DNA of 64,000 nt from Heterocephalus glaber (Eukaryota > Chordata > Mammalia > Rodentia > Bathyergidae): the NCBI RefSeq assembly GCF_000247695.1, contig NW_004624732.1:41972424-42036423 (forward strand), given 5' to 3'. Position 1 is the stretch's first letter; the number at the start of each line of letters is the position of its first letter. Shown here piece after piece: positions 24,032 through 36,032 of this stretch. The translations under genes and the position numbers were made by a program. The notes beneath the pieces were generated by a model. That model made no database searches, was not told the DNA's origin, and saw nothing but the letters and a program-made list of their open reading frames with translations.

Positions 24032-24479
24032 AAACATTACCATTGTCAGACCTTAGGCTATAACATTTGTCACTGATACATATAGGTTATGTAATTTTGG
24101 GTTCAGAAGTCTTCAAGTAGAGCTTCAAATAATCTAAGTGAACAATTCTTGGTCAATCTTTTCTTGTCAAATGGAATCTAAATGATACTGATATTCTTTG
24201 TGAAAAATACATGAAAGTACAAGAGAAGTAATTATGAGAAGAGATGATATTTCTGGTTGAAAATGGAGAAAAACTTCCACACACAGTATGATGGAAAAAT
24301 ACAGCATTTTTAAATTTAAAAAAAATATTTTAATTGAAGACTATTTCCAAGAACTATGTAAGCGTGTTTGAAGTTAGAGCAAGTATTTTGAGGTGGACTT
24401 ATAGCAATGTGTATTTTACTGTAATAATTTCTAAAATTTAAACACAGTATTTTCAATTTATGGCAAATTCTGTCAGATA
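24032..24479. other. Unassigned AT-rich DNA
   Basis: No supported feature. The minus frame at 24316-24636 has no recognisable content. Confidence 0.4.
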
Positions 24480-24965
24480 AAAAATTACAGGGTAACTGCA
24501 CCCAGCAGCAGCTTGTTGGGGAAGGAGCAGCTGCACTCATAGCTGCCTTCATCCACTTTGTGCTGTTCATTCTGTGTCCTGGACATGTCAAACAGTCAAC
24601 TCCCAGCTGAGTCTGCATTTTGTTTCCCCTCAGCACAGCCCCTCAGAGGTGATGACCAATTGATTGACCTGATCATAAACAAGGTTAATATCCGAGGAGA
24701 GAAAGTAAATCCCAAGGAGTAGGCAGCCGGCATCAGGAAGGAAAAATAGATGGGCCAGCAACGCCACGCCCTAAAAAGCCAACAGCTGTTCTAAACTGCA
24801 AAAGCAGTAAGGAGGTTTACCCCAAGAAAGATTTCTACATGGCAGAAAAGAGTTGGAGAAGAAATCCAGTTCAACGCCCACCATATTACCAGAGAGGATT
24901 TAATCATGAAAAGGAATTGAGCCACAGAGCTGCACTAAAGCTTCACTCCAGTTTTTTCAGTGATA
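24480..24965 (+). pseudogene. Unidentified, possibly decayed retro-sequence with coding-like frames
   Basis: Richer, mixed-complexity DNA. One plus frame stays open from about 24690 to the TGA at 24968-24970. It encodes a basic, proline-containing stretch that includes VYPKKDFYMAEKSWRR and RPPYYQRGFNHEKE. An adjacent frame just upstream reads LIDLIINKVNIRGEKVNPKE before stopping. Two neighbouring frames with non-random residue content would fit a frame-shifted old coding sequence (retrocopy or endogenous retroelement). I do not recognise the protein, and no A-tail or TSD was found. Confidence 0.3.
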
Positions 24966-25660
24966 TCTGACCATAGTGACTGGGTGACAGACAGCCATGG
25001 GAAAGAGAGATGTAGAGAGAGTGTGGGCTAGACATAGATTCTCTAAGAAGTTCAAATTCAGGAAAGGAAGGACAGGGGGCCTGTACTCCATGGTGGAAAG
25101 CCAGGTCCGGTGGATATGGCTTTCAGAGGTGGCTGGATCTGAAAGTGATTTCATTGAGGCCAGCAGTCAGCATGACCCTCCGCCTTGCTGCCTACATCAA
25201 GTAGAGCTCAGTCATCTGATTGCTTCCCTATTTACCAACATAAATGGAGGCATGCCTTGGCCTAGTCTGTTGCCACGGTCTGGGGTCCCCTTCCAATTTG
25301 CAAATGCTTCATCTCCCTTTTCTTTCCATCCCCCTACTTCACCCCTCCCTCAATCTCTTGGTACCCTTACCTTTTAACCTCTTTATACTGCCTATTATCT
25401 TCCTTTTAAATAATATTTTGAGTTTCTCATTTATCTAAAATGTGCATCAATAAATTTATAATCATGTAGGCTGCAGCGGCCGTAATAAAGTAGTAGAATT
25501 CTAAGTCATCTAATTTTGCGTCGGTGTTATTGGCCTGTTCTATCCATTAATGCCACTATGTGGAGGGAAGCAGGTATTGGAAAGAGGTTAATACCCACTC
25601 TCGCGGTTCTCTGTTCATTTGACTTTGATTGTAGATTTGTCTATCTCCCATGGATCTCAC
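24966..25660 (+). other. CpG-retaining block with poly(A) signals, possible LTR
   Basis: Continues the richer block. It holds a 126-codon frame (24997-25377) of no known family, then AATAAA signals at 25449 and 25485 and a run of CpGs unusual for this window (GCAGCGGCCGTAATAAAG, TTTTGCGTCGGTG, CTCTCGCGGTTC). A U3-R-U5 order with poly(A) signal just before a CpG-rich part would fit an endogenous retroviral LTR. No TG...CA ends or 4-6 bp TSD were established. Confidence 0.3.
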
Positions 25661-27690
25661 AGGTAAATAGGGAGTCAACATAACTTTGATTTTAGATCCA
25701 CTTTTCCCTGTCACGTAAACATAGGTAAATCCTATAAATTCTAGATATCGGTATTTTGATTCATAATCTATGAACTGGAAGGATCAAAAGGTTGTTAATG
25801 TAGGACACATATCAGGATACCTGGGTCACTTTTTAAAAACACATATGGTTATGCATCAGATCTGAAGAATATGTCAGTGATTGCACTCTATCTATAGTTT
25901 TGGGAAAATCTTACATTTAAATCTAAAGTCAACATTACAGTGATGACCACAGTATTCAATATTAAAAATTTCTCTCATTTCTGATATTACTCTGTCTATG
26001 ATTATGCTATTGTGTCATGAGTGATACAGTTGGGTTTAAGAGCAAGAGTGGTTCATAAAAAATTCACCAAACTTATCTATAAGACAAATGTAATGTAAGT
26101 AGGAATGGTAAGCGTACTTGCATAGACAAGCAATGATGTGATGTAATAACTGAAGAACTATAAAGTACATCTCAGTTTTTAGCTATAGTCAAAACTCATA
26201 ATTCTTATATTTTGTAATTTTTTCTTCTATAAGGTACTAGGAAGAAGATGCTTGCTCTTCTGTGACGGTGACTCTTTTTAATATAGCATTGACATTTTCT
26301 TCTATTTACCTTAAACTTTTGTATAATGATATAAGCATCAAGTTTATAAAAATCTTATCTTGCCAAATATCTTATGAAGTTTCTTCTTACATGTTGATGG
26401 ATACAAAATGAAATTGAGTACATATGAGCTCCTAAAAGCTATTTACCACTGTAACATTTAACAAGCCATACATTAACATTTTAAGTATCATAAAATTTAC
26501 ATTTATAAGCAATTTTACTTAATAGGTTAACCATATGCATCTATCTAATAAAAAGGAAACTACTAATAAAACGTATACTGAACTCAGTAAAAGTAATTTA
26601 TACAACTGGAGCTCAGTTGACAATTAGAGGGCAAGTTATAGGTTACACGTGATGGTTTGTATGTTCCTAAAAATCATTTTTGCTGCATCACCTCCAACAA
26701 TTAGAAATGCCATTCTGATTAGAGGCATAGGAAGGGGCAATCTGACCTTTCAAGGTCCCTTTGAGAGGATCATAATTAATTTCAAAGCAAAATTTATTAC
26801 TAGCTAGAGTAAGCCACTGATCAGACTAGTGAAATAATGGAGACATTATTCCTTATGTTTTAAAAATATTTTTCTGCATATGAAAATATGAAAATATGAA
26901 ATATAAAACAACCACAATTAATTTAGTGTCAAAATTAGAGGGAAAACATCTTTGAATACATAAAGTATCAACAGAACAGTCTTGCACAATATTCCAGTTT
27001 CTTTCCCCTTTGAAACTGAAATGTACCTTGGAAGTTAAAGGAAAGTCAAATATATTTAACTACATTTTTACTCTGTACAACATCCTACTACATAAATTTC
27101 ATTTTTGGTCTATGAAAACTTCATGTCATTTCTGTGAATACTGACTAACAAAAGAAGAAAGAATTTAAAATGAAAAATAAATGCAAAGCAGATAGCAATA
27201 AACCAGTAAAAATTTTAGTAATAAAAGTTTAGGAGTGTTGAAAAGAATTGGTAAGAGGAAAATGTTCCTGAGCTTTAACTGTGCTCTCTATTGCTGAAAA
27301 AATAGAACTAAGGAGACAGAAATCAACAACAGAGGAGTTGCAATCAGAAAGGTACCACATTCTGATTGGAAAACCAGAAACAGGGGAAATGCTTTTTAGG
27401 ATGCCAGTTATCCACAACAAGATACATTTCTAAGTTTTTCCTTGATTCAGTAGTTGATTGAGTATAAGACATAAACTATTAAGAATTGGTGAATAGAAAT
27501 CACTAGTACAATAATTATTAGCAAGAGGTAAAAATTGCCTTCACATTGTCTAAATTAATTAGACCATCTATTATTTTCTTTTTCCATATTGTAACTATAC
27601 ATTCTTAATGACTTTCATATGTTTACTCTCAGCCTGGTTATCCTAAGGTTTTTATAAGAATTATTTTGTTTGCTAACTTTAGTAAACACT
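25661..27690. other. Unassigned AT-rich DNA
   Basis: About 2 kb with no gene, RNA gene or confidently named repeat. Confidence 0.4.
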
Positions 27691-27694
27691 AATT

Positions 27695-28320
27695 CCCATA
27701 TATTATGGATGGACATGTAAAAGAGTGTAGCTACTTTGAAAATAATTAAGCAGTTTATTAAATTAAATGTGTGATTATCATATGATCCAGGCTGATAGAT
27801 ATTTATTCAAGTGTGATAAAAAATATTTGCCTACACAAAAACCTGTATATGACACTGATAGTAGTTTTTTTCATACTAGCTCCCAACTGGAAAGATTCCC
27901 AATGTTCATCTGCTAGTCAGTGAATAAATTGTTTCTGCTAAAGTCATACAGTGGGATGCTAGTCATCAATATAGAAGAATAAGTGGATTATACATCCAAA
28001 AAGTCAATCTCAAAAACATTATGCAAAATAAAAGAAATCAAATCAATCTGCTACATATTCTACCATTCCATTCATGAATCCTTTATGAAAAGGCAAAACT
28101 AAGAAGACTGATTAGTAGTTTTCAGGGTTTTGGAATGAGAAAGGAGATTTGGTTATCAAAGGCATATGGGAACTTTACTGAGATGATAGTAATCCTCCAT
28201 ATCTCAATTGCTGTTGTGGATATACAATAGAGAACATTTTTTTGGAGCTCACTCAAGTGAATACTTAGGATGGGCAAATTTTATTCAATATAAATTGTAA
28301 CACAACCTGAATTTTATAAG
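27695..28320 (+). mobile_element. Old L1M 3' end
   Basis: Plus-strand L1 order: TGATTATCATATGATCCAGG, GCCTACACAAAAACCTGTAT, AACTGGAAAGATTCCCAATG then TTCATCTGCTAG, ACAGTGGGATGCTAGTCATC, ACCATTCCATTCATGAATCC, TTAGTAGTTTTCAGGGTTTT and ATTCAATATAAATTGTAACA. Heavily diverged. Confidence 0.65.
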
Positions 28321-29104
28321 AAAAGTATTGTGTGAAGATGAAAGTTGAAGTCACTTATTATTTCATTTCTCAAAGATATTTTCTAACAAATATTTCTTTC
28401 TACCCTGTGTTTTAAACTTTTGAACACATCAAGACATTTCTGTTTGATCATGGTCTATATTCTACTTTCTATTTATTTTCAATTCCTTACTTATCCTACA
28501 TTTCTTATGATTTAGAAAAATTTTTTTGACAGCTTATACAAATATTCAGTATAATATTGTATAGATATACTAATCTATTTAAAAATAACCTCTAACATAT
28601 ATGTTACTTCCAAGTTTTATAACCCTAAAAGCTCTTATGTAAATATATAAAAATATTTATATTTAGGTGACCATATGCACTTGTGTAGTGTTTTGTTAGA
28701 ATAAATTCCTACACATTGATTTTAAGAATATAGGTCTAGACACATTTGAATTTTTGATACAGAAGGACAAATTGCTTTTCACAAAGACTGCATAAAATTA
28801 TACTTCTATAAAATTGTCAGAAGCTTATCATTTTTATGTTTACCTCATAGATTATTGTCATTCAAAATAATCTTTAAAATGATAGTAAGGCTTTCAACCA
28901 TTAACATATATGCATGAACCTTCTCACGAAGGTCTAAGCTAAGTGTTTTTTAAGTGTTCACTCAATATTCATTTCACATGGATGATTAAATGTTCAACAT
29001 TAGAAATAAGGTTTTTGATGACTTTCATGGACAAATTTAAAAAACTTTTTTCCCATTATTAATTACGATGAGTAAATGATTCTTCATATTCTTTTTCCAC
29101 CTAC
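28321..29104. other. Unassigned AT-rich DNA
   Basis: No supported feature. Confidence 0.4.
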
Positions 29105-29420
29105 TTTGTGAAGATCTCCATGCAATGGACCTCCTGGGCTTACCTGTCTTCTGGCTTCCAGACGGGGTTTGTAATGGGCGATATCATTGTTGTGAGAGGA
29201 GACAGAGATCAGGAAAGGTGTATCCCCCACTGCCTTGTGGCTCAGGCTTCACTGGAGCAAATACATTTTCTTCCCCATGTGCGCTGCTCCCCTCTCAGCT
29301 CAGTCTCTCACCGGGTTCTGGCCCCACATCACCAGGCGTGGGATGGAACAGCTGTAGCTCTTGCTGTCCTTGGATTGCCTAACCCTGCAATCACTGTTGT
29401 CAGAAGTCTTCCTTCTTAAA
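29105..29420. other. Sharp-edged GC-richer block, unidentified
   Basis: Within AT-rich flanks this 0.3-kb block is clearly GC-richer (CCTCCTGGGCTTACCTGTCT, CACCGGGTTCTGGCCCCACA, ACCAGGCGTGGGATGGAACA). Two overlapping plus frames (103 and 85 codons) cross it with no domain I know. Sharp composition edges suggest an inserted element such as an LTR or SINE-like repeat. The 3' side ends in TTCTTAAAATTTTGC without a clear A-tail. Confidence 0.35.
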
Positions 29421-29429
29421 ATTTTGCTC

Positions 29430-31560
29430 AGGTCATAATTTAAATTGTCTTTTCACCTCCTGGAACACCAAGTGATAACAAGAATGAAACACAGGACAAT
29501 AAAGTTTCTGATACAACAACTAATTTATTAATTAGGGCATAATAAGGATTCTACAGTAGGCCATAAGCAAATAGGAGAGAGTTTAATCAAATTAATAAAT
29601 TAATTATATCAGGTCAATATTCAGTTTAGTTTTCCTCTAGAGCGCTAACCATTTAAGATACATACATACATATGTATGAGATATATAAATGATATATATA
29701 TCTAAATAAATAAATAGAATGGAGAAATTCATAGGAACTAAATCTAATAAAATACACCAGGTGGATTTAATACAATTTAGGGAAGAAGGAAGCAAAATTA
29801 TGAAATGCAAACATATTATTGAGGTAAAAAATTCTTAATAAATAGTGTTTTCTGTGTAGTTTCCAGATTTACCAAAAAACCAAAAAAATACATGATGCCC
29901 AGGCAAATTTGAATTTCAGATAAACAATGAATAACTTTTAATATAAGTATGTTTATCTGAAATGCAAATGTAACTTGGCATTCTATATTTCATCTGGCAA
30001 CTCTATGCTTGTGCATAATTCATTAACACAGTCTATTACTTTCTAAAGCTCTCAAGACTTGTCTACAGAAAACTCAACAAGGAAAGGGTGTGCTGGTGAC
30101 AGATAGAATCAAGTGGATCAAGAGCTAGTATTTAGGAGATTAGTTCTGGAAGAAATTGCAGAAAGGAGAAGTCACTCAAAGTCATGTTACAATCATAGGG
30201 ATCCATTTATTGATCCATTAGTTGGAGAAGAGGGGAGGAGAGAGAGATTATTGCATATACAGTATTAACAGGAATCAATACTGAGGGTACCTCCATGAGG
30301 ATAGTTTAAGAATGTAGCAATGACAAAACAGAAGATGGAAATGTAACAGCATGTTAAGTATAAATATCCAATTATGGACACAAAAAAATTCAAAAATGTT
30401 TTCTAAACTGACATGCCATTCTACAATGCAAATTTTTTAAAAATCCAAAACCTATTAAATCTTCCACCAACATCAACATTGGAAAAGAGCCAGGTGTAGG
30501 AGATTGAGTGGAGGGAATATACATATTTTTAATTTATTAGTGAGAGCTGTTGCATGAACCTCACCTCCCTCCACAGTGAGGAACGAGATGTTCCTGACTT
30601 TCACCATTAACCCAGAAAGGAGAATTCTAACATTCATCCCAAAATCAAAAGTATTCTGAAGAGTTTGGGGGCATAGTGGTTTGGTATGGTATTTACATTG
30701 AAATCTAAAGGAAAAAGATTTAAAAACAAATTATATGGCTGCAAAGAGGATGCCTAAGTAAAACTCCAAAAACTATAAGCCGAAAGAGGCAAGAGTGATC
30801 CTAGGGACCAGGATTTAGTCAGTATCAAGAGAGAAAAAAAATATGGGTTTATCTTGGATCTTACTTAAGGAGAACCTTTCAAACAAGTTAATAAATCTCA
30901 ACAGAAAAATGCTGGTTATTGCTAGCTGTCTACAGATTGCAGAAGGAGATGAAATTATAAGTCCCAAGAGAAAGCATCACCCTTATGAAGAAAACAAGAG
31001 GGAAAAGATCCCTGTAAATGTGGGTGGGAATCTCAGAAGAAACTTAAAACCATCCACAAAATATTTGAATTTAAATATGTGACATTGCCAGAGAAAACAA
31101 ATTGATTCACAAGAGTATGAAAAGAGAAGAAATCTTCACTGCCTTCTTTAGCTCTTTGCTCTCCAAATGTGGAAGGATCAAACATTACAAACATAAAGGT
31201 AAAGGAGACTCAACATCTATTGGGAAAAGAAGATCAAAGATTGCAAACTCCATCCTTATGCTGTAGAATTCCCAAGCAGAAAAAGGAAAAAAGAGAGAAG
31301 GATTCAAACATCTTCAACATTAAACCAAATTGAATGTGTGGAAGTGACAGAGTATGTCCATTTTAAATGCAAAATTCACACTACTTTACATCTTCAATTA
31401 GGAGGAATTATAAAAGTCTTGGAGCCCATCCAAGTTTTCATCTTCTGTAAGAGAAGACATCTCAAAGAACCATGGAAAATAAATACAGGATTGCTTTACA
31501 TTTATCTCATAAGTCATGTTAATCAAAGCACCAGTTACATTTGCTTTAAAATAAAATTAC
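29430..31560. other. Unassigned AT-rich DNA
   Basis: 29660-29715 has a CATA/TATA/AAATA simple-sequence mix. Otherwise nothing is recognised. The 79-codon frame at 30843-31082 is unsupported. Confidence 0.4.
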
Positions 31561-31564
31561 TTCT

Positions 31565-31700
31565 AAGAAATGAAGTTAAGGGATGGGGTTTTAGCTCAGT
31601 GGTGCCGCTGCCTGCCTCCCAAGCACAAGGTCCTGAGTTCAATCCCCAGTACCAAAAAAAAAAAAAAGAAAAAGAAAAAGAAAAAAAGAAATGTAGTTAA
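31565..31700 (+). mobile_element. ID SINE with 15-bp TSDs
   Basis: The element runs 31580-31685: GGATGGGGTTTTAGCTCAGT, GGTGCCGCTGCCTGCCTCCC, AAGCACAAGGTCCTGAGTTC and AATCCCCAGTACC, then an A/AG-rich tail. The TSDs AAGAAATGAAGTTAA (31565-31579) and AAGAAATGTAGTTAA (31686-31700) differ at one base. The core differs from the 32.7-kb copy (AAGCACAAGGTCCTG versus CAAGTGCAAGGACCC), which marks another subfamily. The plus frame 31338-31700 reads through it by chance. Confidence 0.93.
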
Positions 31701-31897
31701 TATATGTGCATTATGCTTGCAGTAGTCTGTATCTTGGTACCTCTTGCTTTAGAATAACAAAAAAATTCATTGAAAAAATTAATGAAGAGCTGTTTACAAA
31801 TTTACAAATGATTATTTAAAGCATGAGGAATAAAAGAAGAAACCACCAACCTAGAAATGTGTATGCAGTGGAATTATCACTCAAAAATGAAAGCATA

Positions 31898-32055
31898 AAA
31901 CCAGGTTTGGTGGTATATTCCTGTAATACCAGCACTCAGGAGGCTGAGGCAGGAACATAACCGTGAGTTTGAGGCAAGCCTGGGTTACATAATGAGTCCA
32001 AGGCCAGCCTAAACTACATAGTAAGACCCTGTCTCAAAAATAAACAACAGAGAAA
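31898..32055 (+). mobile_element. B1 SINE
   Basis: GGTTTGGTGGTATATTCCTG, CAGCACTCAGGAGGCTGAGG, AGGCAAGCCTGGGTTACATA, CAAGGCCAGCCTAAACTACA then TAGTAAGACCCTGTCTC. The repeated AAG(G)CCAGCCT...ACATA unit is the internal ~29-bp duplication of rodent B1. The tail is A-rich with AAC units. No clean TSD was found. Confidence 0.88.
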
Positions 32056-32064
32056 CAAAAACAA

Positions 32065-32162
32065 AAATCATAATAAAGAAGGCAGAGGTACAAATTTCTG
32101 ATGATGAATGTCATTATATTCTATACCTAAAATGAACCAATAAAATTAATTTAAAAAAAGAT
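32065..32162 (+). mobile_element. L1 extreme 3' end
   Basis: TGATGATGAATGTCATTATA, TTCTATACCTAAAATGAACC then AATAAAATTAATTTAAAAAA matches the closing words of the L1 at 9900-9974 (TACCTAAAATGTACCAATAAAA). It is a short 5'-truncated tail or a remnant of one. Confidence 0.7.
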
Positions 32163-32649
32163 ATTCAGAAAAACAAAAGTTGAAAGTAACTGCTGCCAGT
32201 GTACCTGGCTTGGAGAAAAGTTTAAAAATTCCTTTAGAAAGAAAATAAAATAGGTCAGAAGTATAGATTTACAGAAACAAATTGGAGTATATGAGAAATA
32301 TTACATATAGTAAAATAAAATGCTTTTCTGTTACTTAATTTTAATTGATCCAACAGATAAGTTTATTAAAAGTAGCAACAGAAACAGCACAAGTTCTGAT
32401 CATAGTTTAGGAGTAACTGAAGAGAACAGTAGCAATATTTTAAGAGAAAGAAGGGGAGCTCTCAGAAACACTTGGTGATCAGGTGGCAGCACTGGCCTTG
32501 AGGAAGGATACTGTTACATTAAAAGGATTTACAATAGTAGTAAATAGACTATATAGTGAACTCTAAACAAGCACTAAAATATTTAAAACAAAAATCTACT
32601 TGGTATTCTAGGAGAAGAGAGAAAATGAAATCATATAAAACATTGCATT
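32163..32649. other. Unassigned AT-rich DNA
   Basis: No supported feature. Confidence 0.4.
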
Positions 32650-32774
32650 AAAGAATGCAGAAAGAGGCCGGGGATTTAGCTCAGTGGTTCTGCCACCTGC
32701 CTCGCAAGTGCAAGGACCCGAGTTCAATCCCCGGTACCAAAAAAATAAATAAAGAAAGAAAGAATGCAGAAAGA
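32650..32774 (+). mobile_element. Young ID SINE with perfect 16-bp TSDs
   Basis: AAAGAATGCAGAAAGA flanks the element exactly (32650-32665 and 32759-32774). The body 32666-32758 reads GGCCGGGGATTTAGCTCAGT, GGTTCTGCCACCTGCCTCGC, AAGTGCAAGGACCCGAGTTC and AATCCCCGGTACC, with a short A/TAAA tail. A and B boxes are intact and CpGs are kept (GCCGGGG, CTCGCAAG, CCCGAG, CCCCGG). This makes it the freshest SINE in the window. Confidence 0.95.
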
Positions 32775-32854
32775 TTTGAAGACCAAAAAGAAAAGAAAAT
32801 CAAAGCTCAAAGGCAACAAAGAGAAAACACTTCACAGTTAAAACCATAATGCCA

Positions 32855-33258
32855 CTCAATCCTCTACATGAATGTTCTAACAGTTTTATTTAAAATAGTA
32901 AAAAACTGGAAATAATCAAACACACTTTAATAGAATGGAAAACAAATTCTCTCATAGTCATGAAATACAATATTCAGTAGTAATATGACTAAACTTCTAA
33001 TTCATAATGAATCTCAACATTATTTTGACAGAAAAAAACACTCAAAAATTTCATGTTGTACGCTTCCATTTATAAAAAAAATTAAAGCTAGTAACATTAC
33101 TATATACTATGAAAATCTGTAAGTAGATTTTGGGGGTGATTGTCAAGAAAAATGATATCAATTTCCTAAAATGGTGTTATATCTTTATAAAAATATGCAG
33201 TTATTAAAATTTATAGAATAGTATACTTAAGATTTATGCAATTTACTTCAAGAGAAAA
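32855..33258 (+). mobile_element. Old L1M 3' end
   Basis: AACTGGAAATAATCAAACAC, TAATAGAATGGAAAACAAAT, ATCTCAACATTATTTTGACA, TACGCTTCCATTTATAAAAA and TATGCAATTTACTTCAAG follow the L1M 3' order in sense. Diverged and short. Confidence 0.65.
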
Positions 33259-35935
33259 AATGGAATTGGAAATACATATTGGCTTTAGTTATAGATTTTT
33301 AAAAAGGAATTTTATTGGCTCGTTGGCTCATGGGATGGAAAATATCTTCTGTAAAATTTATTTTAGGAAATGCTTGATATAGCAATAAAAATAATGTTTG
33401 TGTTCTCACTTCTAGCAGTATTCTTTGCTGTTAGCTACAAATTTAGGTTTCTTGAGATGGTCCACTGGCAATGAGGGTTTTTTTTCTGTTTTTAATCAAA
33501 ATGAATGCATTACCTTGAGATTTTATATTTTCATATCATTCTATCCAGAAAAAAGGGAGCTTTTTTCAGAAATAACCTTAGAACACAGATGCTTCTCTTT
33601 TATTAAAGCACCAGGAAACACTATATCATTTAAAATCTCATGTATTAGTCCTGTCTTTGGAGGTAGAAATAAAGTCAATAACGTTAAACACAGAAAAAAT
33701 AAGATATTCTCTCACTCTCCCCACCCTGTTTCTTTCTCCCCCCCCCCCGCAAAAAACAACTATGTCCTTGTAGCAGAAGGATAAAAATAGTAAAAGAATG
33801 GTACAGTTAAAAATAATGCATTGCTTTTCATACTAAATTCACAACATTCTTTTTAAATTCTAACAATTGTATCATTTTAATGTGTCTGATTGTAACTAAA
33901 ATGTAATTTGAAATTCAGATGACATTGTGACCCAATTCCATAGTAAGTATTGAATTTTTGTTAAAGACTTGAAAGCAGGCGGATAACAAACAAGAAACTA
34001 TTAAATTATCCTAATTGCCCTATATGTTGGCAATGGATTAATAATACCATGATTATAAGGTCATGTCAGATTCATTTTCCATTTTCCAAAGGAGGTACAA
34101 TATAATCCTTGAATTAATTGGAGAGTTTAGTCCTTGAATTAACTGAAAATTAATTTCTGAATGTAAAAATCTGTAGTATTTATGAGTTAATTTTAGTGAC
34201 AGTTATTAGACCATTGTGGAATTCTGCCATTTTATCACCATCAATTTTCTTTCTACCATTAAGATTACATCCACATAAATCAAGTAATGCTAAGATCAAA
34301 TAACTAAAAGCCCAACAAACTTGATTTATTTTATTTTTTTTCCATAACTGTCATCATCATAAAAAAATATATATCCTTACTCTCTTTCTATGGAATTTAA
34401 AGAGTGATCCTGAAATAATTATTTTTCATTATTCTGATGTTAGAGAAGATTCTTCAGATGGCAGATGGCAGTCACAATATTCTATGTAGAATTTAGATGC
34501 CATTCCACAGTGGAGGAACATATGAATTCTAAATCAAATGATGAGGCAAAATACTGGGTTTAAAAAATGGAAGTGGAAGGAAAATGGTTTGAATCATTTA
34601 ATGGCCAACTGAATAGAACTATATTTGCATGATCTAGAAACTAAGTGGTTCTTAAGAGAAAAAATGCATCAAATTTCTTTCATTAAAGGAAGAGGAACCA
34701 CAAGACCATAATCAACTGTTTTATAATATGACGCTAATTTCCTAGTTAATTTTCAAGTCAAGCAATTAGTTGTTAACACACACAAAATAGTCTCAAAATG
34801 ACTATAAATTATTTTCAATTTCCTGTCATCTGTTATTCTAATAAAAGCTGAATATAACTCAGTACTCCTTAGAAAACACTGATGTCACTTAACCATTAAA
34901 TTTCATTCTCTACTCTTTCAGAGTTCTCCACTGGGAAAATGCATATAATGTAGCACAATTACCTTTGTACCTTTTTCCAAGTCCCCCTGACTCTACATTT
35001 ATGTTCCATCTAGGATTCTGCCCATTTCATCATCTGCAAACTGAAAGCAAAAAGTCTACAGATGTCATAGTTGGAATATATTTTGATTGTCTCTTTGGTA
35101 TCCAATTTCTGCTTCCCCTTTCCTAATAGTGACCCATATTTCCAATCTGCCTGGCCACCATGATGTATTAAGAGATGGAAACATTTAACTGGAAACAATG
35201 GAGCTTAATTCAGTTTGCAGGTGTATTTCTGACTATATGTATGTGCTTTGTGCATAAGGATTGTAAACTTATTTTAAGCTCTATAGGTTTCTGGCAATGT
35301 AGAATTCAAAGAGAAAGTTCTGGAGTTGGTAACAATGTTAATAAATGAAAAGAGTGACATTAAGTCATGGAGATATGTCCTTTGTTAGATATAGAGTAGC
35401 ATGAAATTAAATTTATTTCTCTGCTTTTGGAGTACAATTAAGTTTCCACTCCCCATGTATTCGCCTCATCCTGTTCAGCTAAGATATTTATTACTTGAAA
35501 TAAATAAAATCAAATGCATATACTTTTACAAATATGTGTTTTGACATCTCAATAAGTCATTTTTGCCTGTCCTAAGCATACATAAATGTCCCCAGAAATA
35601 CACGGCTATCATCTCCTAGCTCACACAAAAACAGTATGCCACTGCCTCAAATTCAACATAATAGAATAGAGCTAGTTTTGCCAAATACTGTACACTTCCC
35701 AAGGGTGCCACCACTTCTAATGGCTCTTTTCTCTTCTTTTTACCAAAAAGGAGACTTACTATGCCCTCCATCTTCATTTTCTCCACATCCCTTAGAAACA
35801 GTATACAATCTGTAAGTGAAAGTAATTGATTTTGAGATACATGAGAACCAAAATTACTATGCACTTTCACATATTATAAAGTGACCAGATTATTCAGAAG
35901 AAGATAATTCAAGGCATGTGAGTTCCAGAAATAAA
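33259..35935. other. Unassigned AT-rich DNA with one poly(C) run
   Basis: A run of C near 33740-33748 follows a CT-rich stretch. The 119-codon plus frame at 33425-33784 spans it and has no recognisable content. No confident repeats or genes to 35935. Confidence 0.4.
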
Positions 35936-35940
35936 ATACA

Positions 35941-36032
35941 GGGTTGGAGCTGCAGCTCAATGGATGATCACTTTCCTATTATGCCTCAGGCCCTGATCTT
36001 GATCCCAGCACCACAATAAAACAAAATAAACT
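35941..36032 (+). mobile_element. Old ID-like SINE
   Basis: GGGTTGGAGCTGCAGCTCAA, TGGATGATCACTTTCCTATT, ATGCCTCAGGCCCTGATCTT then GATCCCAGCACCACAATAAA is a degraded ID pattern (standard form GGGCTGGGGATGTAGCTCAG...CCCAGCACC). Both pol III boxes are mutated. Confidence 0.75.

Noticed and set aside
24997..25377. 126-codon frame as a genuine protein-coding gene
   Set aside because: No recognisable domain, competing open frames on both strands, and a tail rich in Pro/Ser/Leu from pyrimidine-rich DNA. Kept only as part of an unexplained block.
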